From assembly GCA_022573225.1 (NCBI GenBank), contig JACZUI010000021.1, positions 1-41,438 of the forward strand: 41,438 nucleotides of DNA, read 5' to 3'. How positions within the stretch are numbered: position 1 is the stretch's first letter; the number at the start of each line of letters is the position of its first letter. Positions 15,222 through 23,705 of this stretch are shown here, piece after piece. The position numbers and the translations under genes are program-made. This DNA comes from Acidobacteriota bacterium (GTDB lineage: Bacteria > Actinomycetota > Acidimicrobiia > Spongiisociales > ZC4RG35). The notes under the pieces are model-generated. The model saw nothing but the letters and a program-made list of their open reading frames with translations. It had not been told where the DNA came from and ran no database searches.

Positions 15222-16405
15222 CCCGCCTCGGCAATCTGCCCGACGGAAACCTCGACCTCCGAAACCCGGCGACCCTGCATGCGAGTGACGGTGAGTGTGA
15301 GGGTTTCGTATTTGAACCGTTCTCCCTCCTCGGGCACCCGCTCAGCCAACCCCAGGACCAGCCCGCCGACGGTGTCCCAGTCCTCATTGGGAAGCTCAAC
15401 GCCGGCTGCATCGGCGAGGTCCTCCACAGGAAGCCTGGCGTCTATCACCCACGTTCCGTTGCCCAGCGGCGTGATGAAGACTTCCTCCTCGTCGCTCTCG
15501 TCGGCAATCTCTCCGACCAGTTCCTCCAGGAGATCCTCGATCGTCACCAGCCCTGCCACGTCGCCGTATTCGTCGACAACGACCATCTGATGGGCATGAC
15601 TCTCCTGCATCTCCGCCAGCAGGGCCGAGGCGAGCTTGCTGTCCGGCACGAACTCGACGGGTCGCATCATCTGCGCCACGGATGGCCGCTCACCGTGGGA
15701 GAGAAGGGGAAGCAGGTCCTTCACGATGACCAAACCGACTATGTCGCCGTTGTCCGTGACCGGAACCCGGGAGTAACCCTCCCGCGTGGCAGTCGAGACC
15801 AATTCGTCGAGATCGGCGCCGATAGGTACCGTCACCATGTCGGGTCGGGGGGTCATCACCTCACGCACCACCGTCTCGCCAAATTCGAGAACCGAGTCGA
15901 TCAGCTCGCGTTCGTGATCTTCGTCGACCCCGTAGGTAGGTCCCACCCCAGTATCCGAATCTTCCTCAGCCGCGTCGGGCATCAATTCAATGGCCCAGCC
16001 CCCGAGCTTGACCGCCACACTGAGCAGATCTGACGAGCGGTACCCGATGCCCCGTGGCCACCTTCGACCGAGTTGCCTGGGCAGCAGGTCCCCCAACAGC
16101 AGGACGGTCACACCAACTGCCAGGGCGATCAGCAAGGCCCCACCTCCGGACGTGCCGGGGACGACAACGGCCATCGTTACCACGGCCGCGATCACAAGGA
16201 GGGCCGACGCGACCAGTCCGACGGCCGGCGTGATCGCTTCCCTCTCCTCGAGAAGTTCGGCCACTTGTTCGGCCCCGCTGATTCCGTCGGATGCGTCGCG
16301 CAGGGCGTCGGCCCGTGGAATTCTCGAAATCGCTGTTCCCGCAGCTCTCATCCAGGACGCGACGACAAGCGCAGAGACCGCCACCAAGACTGCAGCAGCG
16401 CTCAT
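15218..16405 (-). CDS. CNNM/CorC-type membrane protein with CBS domains
   Basis: The 395-residue protein has an N-terminal DUF21-like membrane domain (about 1-140; spans at AAAVLVAVSALVVASW, VGLVASALLVIAAVV and ALLIALAVGVTVLLLG). Paired CBS domains follow (REVMTPRPDMVTVPIGADLDELV and MMRPVEFVPDSKLASALLAEM) and then a CorC/HlyC domain (FITPLGNGTWVIDARLPVEDLAD). Such proteins export Mg2+ or Co2+ or regulate its transport; the CBS pair senses nucleotides. The DUF21 part is shorter and more divergent than usual. It overlaps ybeY and era by 4 bp on each side. Confidence 0.92.
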   Translation of the reverse strand: MSAAAVLVAVSALVVASWMRAAGTAISRIPRADALRDASDGISGAEQVAELLEEREAITPAVGLVASALLVIAAVVTMAVVVPGTSGGGALLIALAVGVTVLLLGDLLPRQLGRRWPRGIGYRSSDLLSVAVKLGGWAIELMPDAAEEDSDTGVGPTYGVDEDHERELIDSVLEFGETVVREVMTPRPDMVTVPIGADLDELVSTATREGYSRVPVTDNGDIVGLVIVKDLLPLLSHGERPSVAQMMRPVEFVPDSKLASALLAEMQESHAHQMVVVDEYGDVAGLVTIEDLLEELVGEIADESDEEEVFITPLGNGTWVIDARLPVEDLADAAGVELPNEDWDTVGGLVLGLAERVPEEGERFKYETLTLTVTRMQGRRVSEVEVSVGQIAEAG

Positions 16406-16866
16406 CGGCGAACTCGTCCAACCAACCTGAGAATTTCGGCCTCCCGACCCTCCATCAGTTCGGCTTCCTGATCGGTCTGGTGGTCGTAGCCGATCAGGTG
16501 AAGGATGCCATGTGTCACCATTAGAGCCATCTCGTCCTCGAGGCTCACTTCCATGTCCTCTGCTTGCCTGCCTACATACGTCGGGGCAATGATCACGTCG
16601 CCCAGTATCAGAGGCGGTCCGAGCGGATCGATCTCGGGCACCTCACCCGCTGTGAGCTCTTCCACAGGAAAGGCGAGGACATCGGTAGGCCCCTCACGGT
16701 CGAGAAACCGAGCGTTGTAGGACGACATCTCCGACTCATCGACAAATAGGACGGTCAACTCTGTGGAATCGGGGTAACTCTCCTCGCGAAGGACCAGCTC
16801 GGCGAGGCTGTGCAATCCGGTCAGATCCAGCTGCTCCTTTTGCTCGTCCGCCAGAAATGCGCTCAA
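16402..16866 (-). CDS. ybeY: Endoribonuclease YbeY
   Basis: The 154-residue protein is the metal-dependent RNase that matures 16S rRNA ends and takes part in ribosome quality control. The signature HGILHLIGYDH lies at 119-129 and its three His (119, 123, 129) bind the metal ion. FVDESEMSSYNARFLDREGPTDVLAFP (41-67) is the usual conserved N-terminal block. Length is normal. Its start is 28 bp downstream of the 7TM-HD stop codon, and its end overlaps corC by 4 bp. Confidence 0.95.
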   Translation of the reverse strand: MSAFLADEQKEQLDLTGLHSLAELVLREESYPDSTELTVLFVDESEMSSYNARFLDREGPTDVLAFPVEELTAGEVPEIDPLGPPLILGDVIIAPTYVGRQAEDMEVSLEDEMALMVTHGILHLIGYDHQTDQEAELMEGREAEILRLVGRVRR

Positions 16867-16894
16867 CGACGGGGTTTCGCTTCCAGAAAAACCA

Positions 16895-19423
16895 TCAGTG
16901 TCCTGGGAAACTCGGATATGCGATCCGCTGATGGTAATGACCCACCAGGGAGTCCAGGAAAGCCTGGCGGATCTGGGTCAGCTCAGCGAGTGTGAGCGGC
17001 GACTCCTGCAGCTGGCCGTCATTGAGCTTCTCATCGATGATCCGATTGACCACCTTCTCAATCGCCACCGGTGTCGGCTCTTCGGTCTGAAACACCGCAC
17101 GACAGGCCGCCTCCAGCGAATCAGCCAGCATCACTATCGCCGTCTCCGCGCTTCGAGGCTTGTGGCCGATGTGCCGGAAGTCGTTCGGGTCCACGTCCTC
17201 GCCCGACTGGTCTCGAGCTTGCTCATAGAAGAAGCGCATGACTCCATCACCGTGGTGGCTGACAATTGCCGCGGTCACGTCAGACGGAATCTTGAACCTT
17301 CTCGCCAACGCCACCCCGTCGGTGACATGTCTACGGACGATCTCGGCCGACTCCTGAGGATCTAGTTCGTCATGAGGGTTGGGTATGCCGAACTGGTTTT
17401 CGATGAAGAACGTCGGGTTCTCCGTCTTGCCGAGGTCGTGGTAATAGGCCATGGCTCGGGCGAGAAGGGCATTCGCACCAATCGCTCTCGCCGCCGCGTG
17501 AGCCAGCGTTCCGACCATGAGCGAGTGGTTGAATGTCCCGAACGCCTCTTCTTGGAGAAGCTGAAGGGCCTTGTGATTACGGTCGGTCAGGTCGAGTAGC
17601 CCCAGGGTCGTGGTGATGTCGAATGCCGATTCAAAGAACTGGAGAGATGCCAAACCTACCAGAGAGGCGATCACCGAAACTCCGAAGGCCCAGGCGACGG
17701 ACTGACCGACCACCTCTAATGCGACGTCATTGGGACCCACATGGAAGAACCAGGAAGTGGCGGCCGCGGCGACCGCAGCGGTCAACGCCGAGAAGATGAC
17801 AGCGTTGCGGAAGGCTCCCCGGCTACTGACCGAGCTGACAAACGGAATCGGCGCCATCGTGGCCAGGATGGCGTAGACAGAAATGCCGACGTCGTGGGTG
17901 CCAACTGCGGTAAGGACGCCGACCGTGAGTGCCATGAGCACAGCAATCCGGGAGTCAAAGAGCACCGCCGTCATGAATCCGAATGCGACGGCCGGCAGCA
18001 CGTACCAGCTGGTCTGAGGTTCAACTATCACAGTGGCCCGCACCGCCCCTGCGGCCAGCACAATCATGATTCCCAACAACGCCACCATGCGGGGCCTGGC
18101 CCAAAACTCCCGTCGGAACCTGGACAGGTAGAGCCCGAGCAGCCCGGCCAGGACCGCGAGCACAGCCAGGAGGCCTCCTTGCGCTTGAACCGGATCGACC
18201 AGGGCGCCCGTCTGGCTCAGAGCATCGAAGTCGAGCTGGGTCAGTGGCTCACCGCCCTGGACGATGATCTGGCCCTCCGTGTAATCGACCTCAATCGCGA
18301 TCACGGCTAGGGCAGCATCGTCCTCGGCTGAGGCTGTGAGGGCCTCATCCACCAGGAAGTTGGCCTGGAGGAATGTGGCTACCACTTCACCAGCCGCCTC
18401 CCCACCAAGCATGTCCTGACCGGTGTCCGAGTGGAAGACGAAAGGCGGGCTCGACTGCTGACGAGCCTTTGCCTCGGGTAACTGCTCGGGTGTGACCCTG
18501 ATCCCGAACTCTTGAAGGGCCCTCGACAGCGAGGCCTCTCGGATGGTCGGCAGATGCAAAGGCTCGTCCAGGGCCGCACGTATCACATCGTCGGCGGCCG
18601 CAGCCACCAGAACGTTGACGGTCTCAGCGGAAAGCAGGTAACTCGATGTGATCTCGCCGGTCACGTCATCGAGGGGACGGAGATTGACCCTGAAACCGAT
18701 CGAGTCGGCTGTGCATTGCTCTCCGGCTCCACAGGTGACAGACTGGGAGAGGTTCTCGGTGTCGACGACATAGCCGTCGGGAATCTCTTCATCCTCCGCA
18801 TCGACGCTGATCACCGCTGTCCCTGCATCGAGTTCCACCGACCACACGCCATCGCCACCTGAAGTGACCGTCTGTAGATCGCCACTCGACGAGATCTGGA
18901 CCGTGACTCGCTCCAAGGCTTGGTCCACCCTGTCACCTTCGACCTCCGGATTGAACTCGCCGTCAGCGTCGACATCGATGAACAGAATCCCGACAATCTG
19001 AGTTGGAAGCGGGGCAAGGGTCGTAGTCGTGGTTTCGCCCTCGGCTGGAGGCTGGGTAGTGGTAGTTGAGGACGTAGTTGATGTCTCGGGAACAGTGGGT
19101 GGCGGTGTGTCGGGCGGATCACCGATGGCCAGTGCTTCGATATCGTCAAAAACCGCGTTGATCTGCAAGTTGACCTCAGCCTCGATTTCGGAATGGACCA
19201 ACCGGATCGGCTCCACGGAATCACGGGCCTCCTGCTGGAGTGTCTCGGTCTCCACCGTGTCGATGACCGTGGCGGCGTTTTGCGCTTCGAAGGTCTGTGG
19301 CGCGAGATCTCCGACGCCGAGGTCCAGGTCGGAGGTCGTGGTCCCCAGAGAGAGCACAGCCCACGACGCGACCACTGTCGCCAGGAAGATGGCGGTCCGA
19401 ACGACGGCCGGGCGTTGGATCAC
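16895..19423 (-). CDS. 7TM-HD phosphohydrolase (PgpH/YqfF-like) with an SdrD-B-like insert
   Basis: The 842-residue membrane protein follows the 7TMR-HDED architecture: an N-terminal span (9-28), a large extracellular region, about seven spans (roughly 400-620), and a cytoplasmic HD domain with NHSLMVGTLAHAAARAIG, the metal-binding YYHDLGK, and IVSHHGDG. Family members of this type (PgpH) hydrolyse cyclic di-AMP. Here residues ~102-250 of the extracellular part differ from the norm: a Pro/Thr-rich stretch (PPPTVPETSTTSSTTTTQPP) leads into a beta-sandwich segment (GILFIDVDADGEFNPE, VTVQISSSGDLQTVTSGGDG, WSVELDAGTAVISVD), typical of SdrD-B-like surface domains, and Cys231/Cys237 may form a disulfide. 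The family core resumes near 255. It overlaps phoH by 4 bp. Confidence 0.93.
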   Translation of the reverse strand: MIQRPAVVRTAIFLATVVASWAVLSLGTTTSDLDLGVGDLAPQTFEAQNAATVIDTVETETLQQEARDSVEPIRLVHSEIEAEVNLQINAVFDDIEALAIGDPPDTPPPTVPETSTTSSTTTTQPPAEGETTTTTLAPLPTQIVGILFIDVDADGEFNPEVEGDRVDQALERVTVQISSSGDLQTVTSGGDGVWSVELDAGTAVISVDAEDEEIPDGYVVDTENLSQSVTCGAGEQCTADSIGFRVNLRPLDDVTGEITSSYLLSAETVNVLVAAAADDVIRAALDEPLHLPTIREASLSRALQEFGIRVTPEQLPEAKARQQSSPPFVFHSDTGQDMLGGEAAGEVVATFLQANFLVDEALTASAEDDAALAVIAIEVDYTEGQIIVQGGEPLTQLDFDALSQTGALVDPVQAQGGLLAVLAVLAGLLGLYLSRFRREFWARPRMVALLGIMIVLAAGAVRATVIVEPQTSWYVLPAVAFGFMTAVLFDSRIAVLMALTVGVLTAVGTHDVGISVYAILATMAPIPFVSSVSSRGAFRNAVIFSALTAAVAAAATSWFFHVGPNDVALEVVGQSVAWAFGVSVIASLVGLASLQFFESAFDITTTLGLLDLTDRNHKALQLLQEEAFGTFNHSLMVGTLAHAAARAIGANALLARAMAYYHDLGKTENPTFFIENQFGIPNPHDELDPQESAEIVRRHVTDGVALARRFKIPSDVTAAIVSHHGDGVMRFFYEQARDQSGEDVDPNDFRHIGHKPRSAETAIVMLADSLEAACRAVFQTEEPTPVAIEKVVNRIIDEKLNDGQLQESPLTLAELTQIRQAFLDSLVGHYHQRIAYPSFPGH

Positions 19424-20391
19424 TCGCGCTCACTCGATTCGTAGCGGGAATAAGCCTCAACGATGGATGCCACGATGCGGTGCCGTACTACGTCGCGGGC
19501 GCCCAACTCGACAAAAGCAACACCGGGAATGCCCTGCAAGATCTTGCGAACGACGCTGAGACCCGGCTCGCGGTTACCGGGAAGGTCCGTCTGGGTCTTA
19601 TCGCCGGTGATGATCATCTTGGAATTGAAACCAAGTCGAGTCAGGAACATCTTCATTTGCTCAGGCGAAGTGTTTTGGGCTTCGTCGAGGATGACACATG
19701 CGTCGTTGAGAGTCCTTCCACGCATGTAAGCGAGCGGGGCTATCTCAATGGTTCCCCGTTCGATCAAAGAAGCGGTTTCATCGGCCCCGAGCATGTCCCA
19801 TAGGGCGTCGTAAAGAGGGCGGAGAAATGGTTCGACTTTGGCGATGACATCACCAGGAAGAAAGCCAAGCCGCTCACCCGCCTCGACAGCAGGTCTGGTG
19901 AGGATGATCCGCCTCACCCGGCCGTTGACGAGGCTGTCGACAGCCGCAGCCATGGCAAGATAGGTCTTCCCGGTTCCGGCCGGTCCGACCCCGAATGTCA
20001 GCGTGTTCTCCCTGATCGCCTCGATGTACTTCTGCTGGCCATGGGTTTTCGGCCGAACCACGCGCCCGCGGCCAACCGGGATGCCGTCGGTGAGGATGCC
20101 TGAAGGGCTCGGCACCTCATCCCGGACCATGGCGACCACCTCGTCGACCCGGCCGCTGTCCAGTGGATGTCCCTCCTGCACCAAGATCAGCAACTCCGAA
20201 AGGACGGTCTCCGCCTGTTCCACAATCGCCTCGTCGCCCTTCATGGCGACTTCGTCGCCGCGCGCGACGAAACGCACCTCCGGGAACTTCTTCTCTACCT
20301 GGCGGAGGTGCCGATCGGATTCCCCGAGTAGGTCCAACATCAAGTGTTGGCTGGGAACGCGCAAACGAGATTCGATATGTTCAGATGACAC
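19420..20391 (-). CDS. PhoH-like ATPase
   Basis: The 323-residue cytoplasmic protein is of the PhoH family, a superfamily 1-like ATPase linked to RNA metabolism. Walker A is GPAGTGKT (136-143). Walker B and the following motif are CVILDEAQNTSPEQMKMFLTRLG and MIITGDKTQTDLP. The N-terminal ~100 residues form a KH-like RNA-binding region. phoH-(7TM-HD)-ybeY-era is a widely conserved gene order, which supports a role in rRNA maturation or RNA decay. Length is normal for PhoH. It starts 90 bp after the upstream XRE stop codon, so a promoter may lie in that gap. Confidence 0.95.
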   Translation of the reverse strand: MSSEHIESRLRVPSQHLMLDLLGESDRHLRQVEKKFPEVRFVARGDEVAMKGDEAIVEQAETVLSELLILVQEGHPLDSGRVDEVVAMVRDEVPSPSGILTDGIPVGRGRVVRPKTHGQQKYIEAIRENTLTFGVGPAGTGKTYLAMAAAVDSLVNGRVRRIILTRPAVEAGERLGFLPGDVIAKVEPFLRPLYDALWDMLGADETASLIERGTIEIAPLAYMRGRTLNDACVILDEAQNTSPEQMKMFLTRLGFNSKMIITGDKTQTDLPGNREPGLSVVRKILQGIPGVAFVELGARDVVRHRIVASIVEAYSRYESSERE

Positions 20392-20481
20392 GAGAATGAC
20401 GCCCCAGTTGTGGCGTCAAGCCCATTCTACCGGCATTCTCCCGTTCGGCCAGGCCGTCACCAGGGCCCGGGGGCGGTTGAC

Positions 20482-20895
20482 TCAATCGATGCTCTGAACC
20501 GGTCTGGCAGACGACTCGAGCAACGAGGCAATCACTGCTTTGTCGGCGAATCGGACCTCTTGGGAACTCTCCCCCCGCCTCAAGAGACGAATCGCGGCGA
20601 GATATCGATCGGCGAGATCACCACCGTGGCCGGCAGCCAACATGTCCAGATCGATGACAACGTCCCCGTCGACTGGAGCAGAAGGGAGCAAATTGGCCGG
20701 CTCGACTCGATATATCTCAGCGAGCCGAACAAATCGTCGGACACTGATTGCGCGCTCTCCGCGCTCATAGGCCCCGACGACCGAGGCCTTGAACTCGCCC
20801 TCCGTGAAGGTTTCAACTTCACCGAGCGACCAGCCGCGTTGACGTCGCGCCACACGAAGCCGCCCGCCTAATGAAGCGTTGAATTGATCAGCCAC
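20482..20895 (-). CDS. XRE-type helix-turn-helix regulator, BldD-like
   Basis: The 137-residue protein has an N-terminal Cro/C1-type helix-turn-helix (about 9-65: LGGRLRVARRQRGWSLGEVE, KASVVGAYERGERAISVRRF, LAEIYRVEPANLL). It resembles the actinobacterial BldD group in length and in its acidic linker VDGDVVIDLDML. The C-terminal ~60 residues (YLAAIRLLRRGESSQEVRFADKAVIASLL) do not show the c-di-GMP-binding motifs of Streptomyces BldD, so ligand binding is not supported. It lies between rsmE and phoH in the same direction, 53 and 90 bp from each, which suggests its own regulation. Target genes are unknown. Confidence 0.86.
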   Translation of the reverse strand: MADQFNASLGGRLRVARRQRGWSLGEVETFTEGEFKASVVGAYERGERAISVRRFVRLAEIYRVEPANLLPSAPVDGDVVIDLDMLAAGHGGDLADRYLAAIRLLRRGESSQEVRFADKAVIASLLESSARPVQSID

Positions 20896-20948
20896 TTGTT
20901 GCTCTCCCAGGAGCCCAATACCAGCCTACCTGTACCGATCGGGCTCTG

Positions 20949-21587
20949 CTACCGATTGGTGAGTCTTGCCGCCGCGACCACCGCCGCGGTCTCCACCCTC
21001 AGGACACCTTCACCCAAATTCCATGTGACAACATCGTCCGGAATCTCTCCCTCCGCCCATCCTCCTTCGGGACCGATGACCACTGTGCGAGCGTGAGGCA
21101 GTTCACCAAGTCCGCCTGAAGAGCACACCACGACCGGCGGCTCCAGACTCCTCCAGGACTCCAACACCGAATTCGTCTTCATCATCCAGGCTCCGCGAGA
21201 CTGCTCGAGTGCCGACACCGCCCACGCCTTGACCTTGGCGGGTGGGGGCACATGTCGCGAACCATGTTTCGCTGACATCCAGGCCACCCGCTCCACGCCC
21301 AACTCACCCAGTTTCTCAACGAGGAACCGCTGCCTCTCACGGCTGACAGGCGGAGCCACCGCCACCACGAGCGTCGAGCGCCGGTCGACCTGCCTTTCCC
21401 TACCCCTCGTGATCGCCCGATCGCCGAGGAACCCCTCTCCAATGACGCCGGCCCCGTCGGTGTATGAAATCTGGCTTCCGACATCGAGTCGAAGCACCGT
21501 CTTCATGTGCTTGAGCTGTGCGCCAGTCAGTTCGATCTCAGGAGAATGCCACGGGCCCTCGAGGAACAGGTGTGGCACGTGACGCAT
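20949..21587 (-). CDS. rsmE: 16S rRNA m3U1498 methyltransferase RsmE
   Basis: The 212-residue SPOUT methyltransferase uses SAM to N3-methylate U1498 of 16S rRNA. It has a PUA-like N-terminus (HVPHLFLEG, ELTGAQLKHMKTVLRLDVGSQI), then the core LVEKLGELGVERVAWMSAKHGSR. The knotted SAM site is VVIGPEGGWAEGEI with WNLGEGVLRVETAAV at the C-terminus. It is about 20-30 residues shorter than most homologues, mainly in the middle, but all catalytic blocks are present. The start overlaps the dnaJ stop by one base (TGATG); dnaJ-rsmE adjacency is common. Confidence 0.93.
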   Translation of the reverse strand: MRHVPHLFLEGPWHSPEIELTGAQLKHMKTVLRLDVGSQISYTDGAGVIGEGFLGDRAITRGRERQVDRRSTLVVAVAPPVSRERQRFLVEKLGELGVERVAWMSAKHGSRHVPPPAKVKAWAVSALEQSRGAWMMKTNSVLESWRSLEPPVVVCSSGGLGELPHARTVVIGPEGGWAEGEIPDDVVTWNLGEGVLRVETAAVVAAARLTNR

Positions 21588-22669
21588 CAGCCGGCCGGCG
21601 CAGCCTTTCCGGTCTTCTCCCCCCTGAGCTCAGCCCATTTGCGTAGCAATTCTTCCTCCTCGCGCGTAAGCGTCTCGGCGATGTCGACACCGACTATGAC
21701 GTGCAGATCCCCCCGGGACCTGCGGCCCAACCTGGTCATGCCCGCGCCCGAGATTTTGAACACGGTGCCGGGCTGAGTGCCGGAAGGGACGTCAACCTCA
21801 GCATCCCCTCCCTCGATCAATGGCACCGTAAGCCGAGTGCCCAATGTGGCCTCGGCGATGCCGACATTGGCGCGAAGGACGAGGTCGTCATCGACGCGCT
21901 CGTATTCGTTGTGAGGCGCCACGGCAACCTCGACGAACAGATCTCCGGCCGGACCAGATCGTCCTCCGGATTCACCCCGCCCGCTGAGCCTCAGCTTGGT
22001 TCCAGTCACGATCCCGGCCGGGACCTCGACCGTTACGTCCGCATCATCCGACACCCAGCCCAATCCGGCGCAAACCGGGCACAGCTCAGAGATCACGACG
22101 CCGTCACCGGCGCATTGCGAACAGGTGGAGACCGTCATCATTGTCCCAAACAGCGAACGGCGCGCGACTCGCACCGAACCGGCGCCGCCGCACTGGGGAC
22201 AGGTCTGTCGCCTCGAGCCCCGGGCCGCACCTGATCCGGTGCATTCCTCACAAGTGCGCCTTGTTTGGAACTGGATCGGCACATCAACACCGAAGGCAGC
22301 GTCGGCGAGGTCTATCTCGACACGGACGAGGACGTCCCTGCCCCGGGCCGGCCGTCGACTGGGCGAGCCAAACAGCCCGCTCTCGCCAAATACCGACCGG
22401 AGAAGGTCATCTAGCCCACCACTCCCGCCAAACAGGGAAGACAGGTCGATCGTGTCTCCGCGGTCGTAGCGCCGGCGACTCTCAGGATCAGACAACACCT
22501 CATATGCCTCAGCGGCTGCACGGAATCGTTGGTCCGCTTCAGGATCGTCGGGGTTGGCGTCGGGATGGGTCTGGCGAGCCACCTTCCGAAAGGCCTTCTT
22601 GACTTCACTGGCAGTGGCGTCTCTGGCCACGCCGAGGGTCGCGTAGTAGTCGACAGCCATCCCGATCAC
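21587..22669 (-). CDS. dnaJ: Chaperone DnaJ
   Basis: The 360-residue Hsp40 stimulates the ATPase of DnaK and delivers unfolded proteins. The J domain carries DYYATLGVARDATASEVKKAFRK and the essential HPD at 35-37. A short Gly/Phe-type region is followed by four CxxCxGxG zinc repeats (CEECTGSGA, CPQCGGAG, CSQCAGDG, CPVCAGLG). The substrate-binding C-terminal domains follow. This makes it a type I DnaJ. Its start overlaps the hrcA stop by 4 bp, an hrcA-dnaJ pairing typical of actinobacteria with a second, dnaK-independent dnaJ copy. An ATG three codons later (22660) is an alternative start. Confidence 0.95.
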   Translation of the reverse strand: MIGMAVDYYATLGVARDATASEVKKAFRKVARQTHPDANPDDPEADQRFRAAAEAYEVLSDPESRRRYDRGDTIDLSSLFGGSGGLDDLLRSVFGESGLFGSPSRRPARGRDVLVRVEIDLADAAFGVDVPIQFQTRRTCEECTGSGAARGSRRQTCPQCGGAGSVRVARRSLFGTMMTVSTCSQCAGDGVVISELCPVCAGLGWVSDDADVTVEVPAGIVTGTKLRLSGRGESGGRSGPAGDLFVEVAVAPHNEYERVDDDLVLRANVGIAEATLGTRLTVPLIEGGDAEVDVPSGTQPGTVFKISGAGMTRLGRRSRGDLHVIVGVDIAETLTREEEELLRKWAELRGEKTGKAAPAG

Positions 22670-23670
22670 TCCCGCTTGGAGCTGATCCTGTCTTCGAGTT
22701 TCCGGGTGACTTCCTCCACTGCGGATATTGCCCGCTTGTAGTTCATCCTCATGGGCCCGATTACACCCACCGAACCACCTGCTGCCCCCGTCTCGTAGCG
22801 CTTCGACACAACCGCGAGATCCAGCTCGGAAACGGGAAGATCAGAACCGATCTGAATCGAGGTCTCGGAGGCAGAAGCGAGCATCTTCATGACCTCGGCT
22901 TCGCGTTCCAATACGTCGAGTATTCGTTGTACGGCAGAACGATCACCCCAAGCGCCCGCCAGACGCTGGGTTCCACCGATGTACATTTCCGTTGCTGCCG
23001 AGCCCGCGAGATGAAGACAGTCCGCCATCGTGAGCACGGTCTCTCGTCTCGGTTGATCGAGTTCCCTCATCACACTCTCGGGGATCGCCAGGTCGCCGCT
23101 CAGGTCGGTTCCCACTATCGCTTCCGACACGATTCGCTGGGCCCCCTCTACCTCCGCGGGGGTCACCGGAACCCTGACCCTTCCTCGCTGTTGGAGAACT
23201 CTGCCGCCCTTGGTGACTACCACGACGAGGATCTGATCGCTGAGGACCTGAACGGCGTGGAAAGCCGCGACCCGGTCTCCCCCCATGCCCGGGGAAACGA
23301 CCATTGCGGGCAGGTCGGTGATCTCGGCCAGGAGTTCCGACGTAGCGGAAAGAAGCTTGGACAGCTCGAGGTGGACGTCACCGAAGAAGTCATGGATCTT
23401 GGCTTGAGCCGTCGACCGGAGTCGGCCGGGCCCGAGGTGGTCGACATAGTACCTGTAGGCGTCCGCGGTGGGAATCCGCCCCGCCGAGGTGTGTGGCTGC
23501 ACCACATATCCCTCCGTCTCGAGGGCAGCCAGGTCGTTGCGAACGGTGGCCGTCGAGACTTTGAGCCTGGCCTTCTCGACTATCGCTCGCGAGCTAACGG
23601 TCTCGCCAGTTCGGATGTGCTCCTCGACGAGCGCTCGCAGTATCTCTGATCGACGATCTTCAAGCATCAC
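22666..23670 (-). CDS. hrcA: Heat-inducible transcription repressor HrcA
   Basis: The 334-residue protein represses groE/dnaK-type operons by binding CIRCE elements and is released when GroEL is occupied. The N-terminal winged helix (1-75) includes RSEILRALVEEHIRTGETVSSRAIVEKARLKVS-type helices and TVRNDLAALETEGYVVQPHTSAGRIPT. A GAF-like middle and the C-terminal GGSVGVIGPMRMNYKRAISAVEEV match the family. I find no CIRCE inverted repeat (TTAGCACTC/GAGTGCTAA) near its own promoter, so control by itself is not supported. It starts 35 bp after the hemW stop codon. Confidence 0.95.
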   Translation of the reverse strand: MMLEDRRSEILRALVEEHIRTGETVSSRAIVEKARLKVSTATVRNDLAALETEGYVVQPHTSAGRIPTADAYRYYVDHLGPGRLRSTAQAKIHDFFGDVHLELSKLLSATSELLAEITDLPAMVVSPGMGGDRVAAFHAVQVLSDQILVVVVTKGGRVLQQRGRVRVPVTPAEVEGAQRIVSEAIVGTDLSGDLAIPESVMRELDQPRRETVLTMADCLHLAGSAATEMYIGGTQRLAGAWGDRSAVQRILDVLEREAEVMKMLASASETSIQIGSDLPVSELDLAVVSKRYETGAAGGSVGVIGPMRMNYKRAISAVEEVTRKLEDRISSKRE

Positions 23671-23705
23671 TTCTGATACACGTTATCCGCGAACATACGG
23701 TCTCC

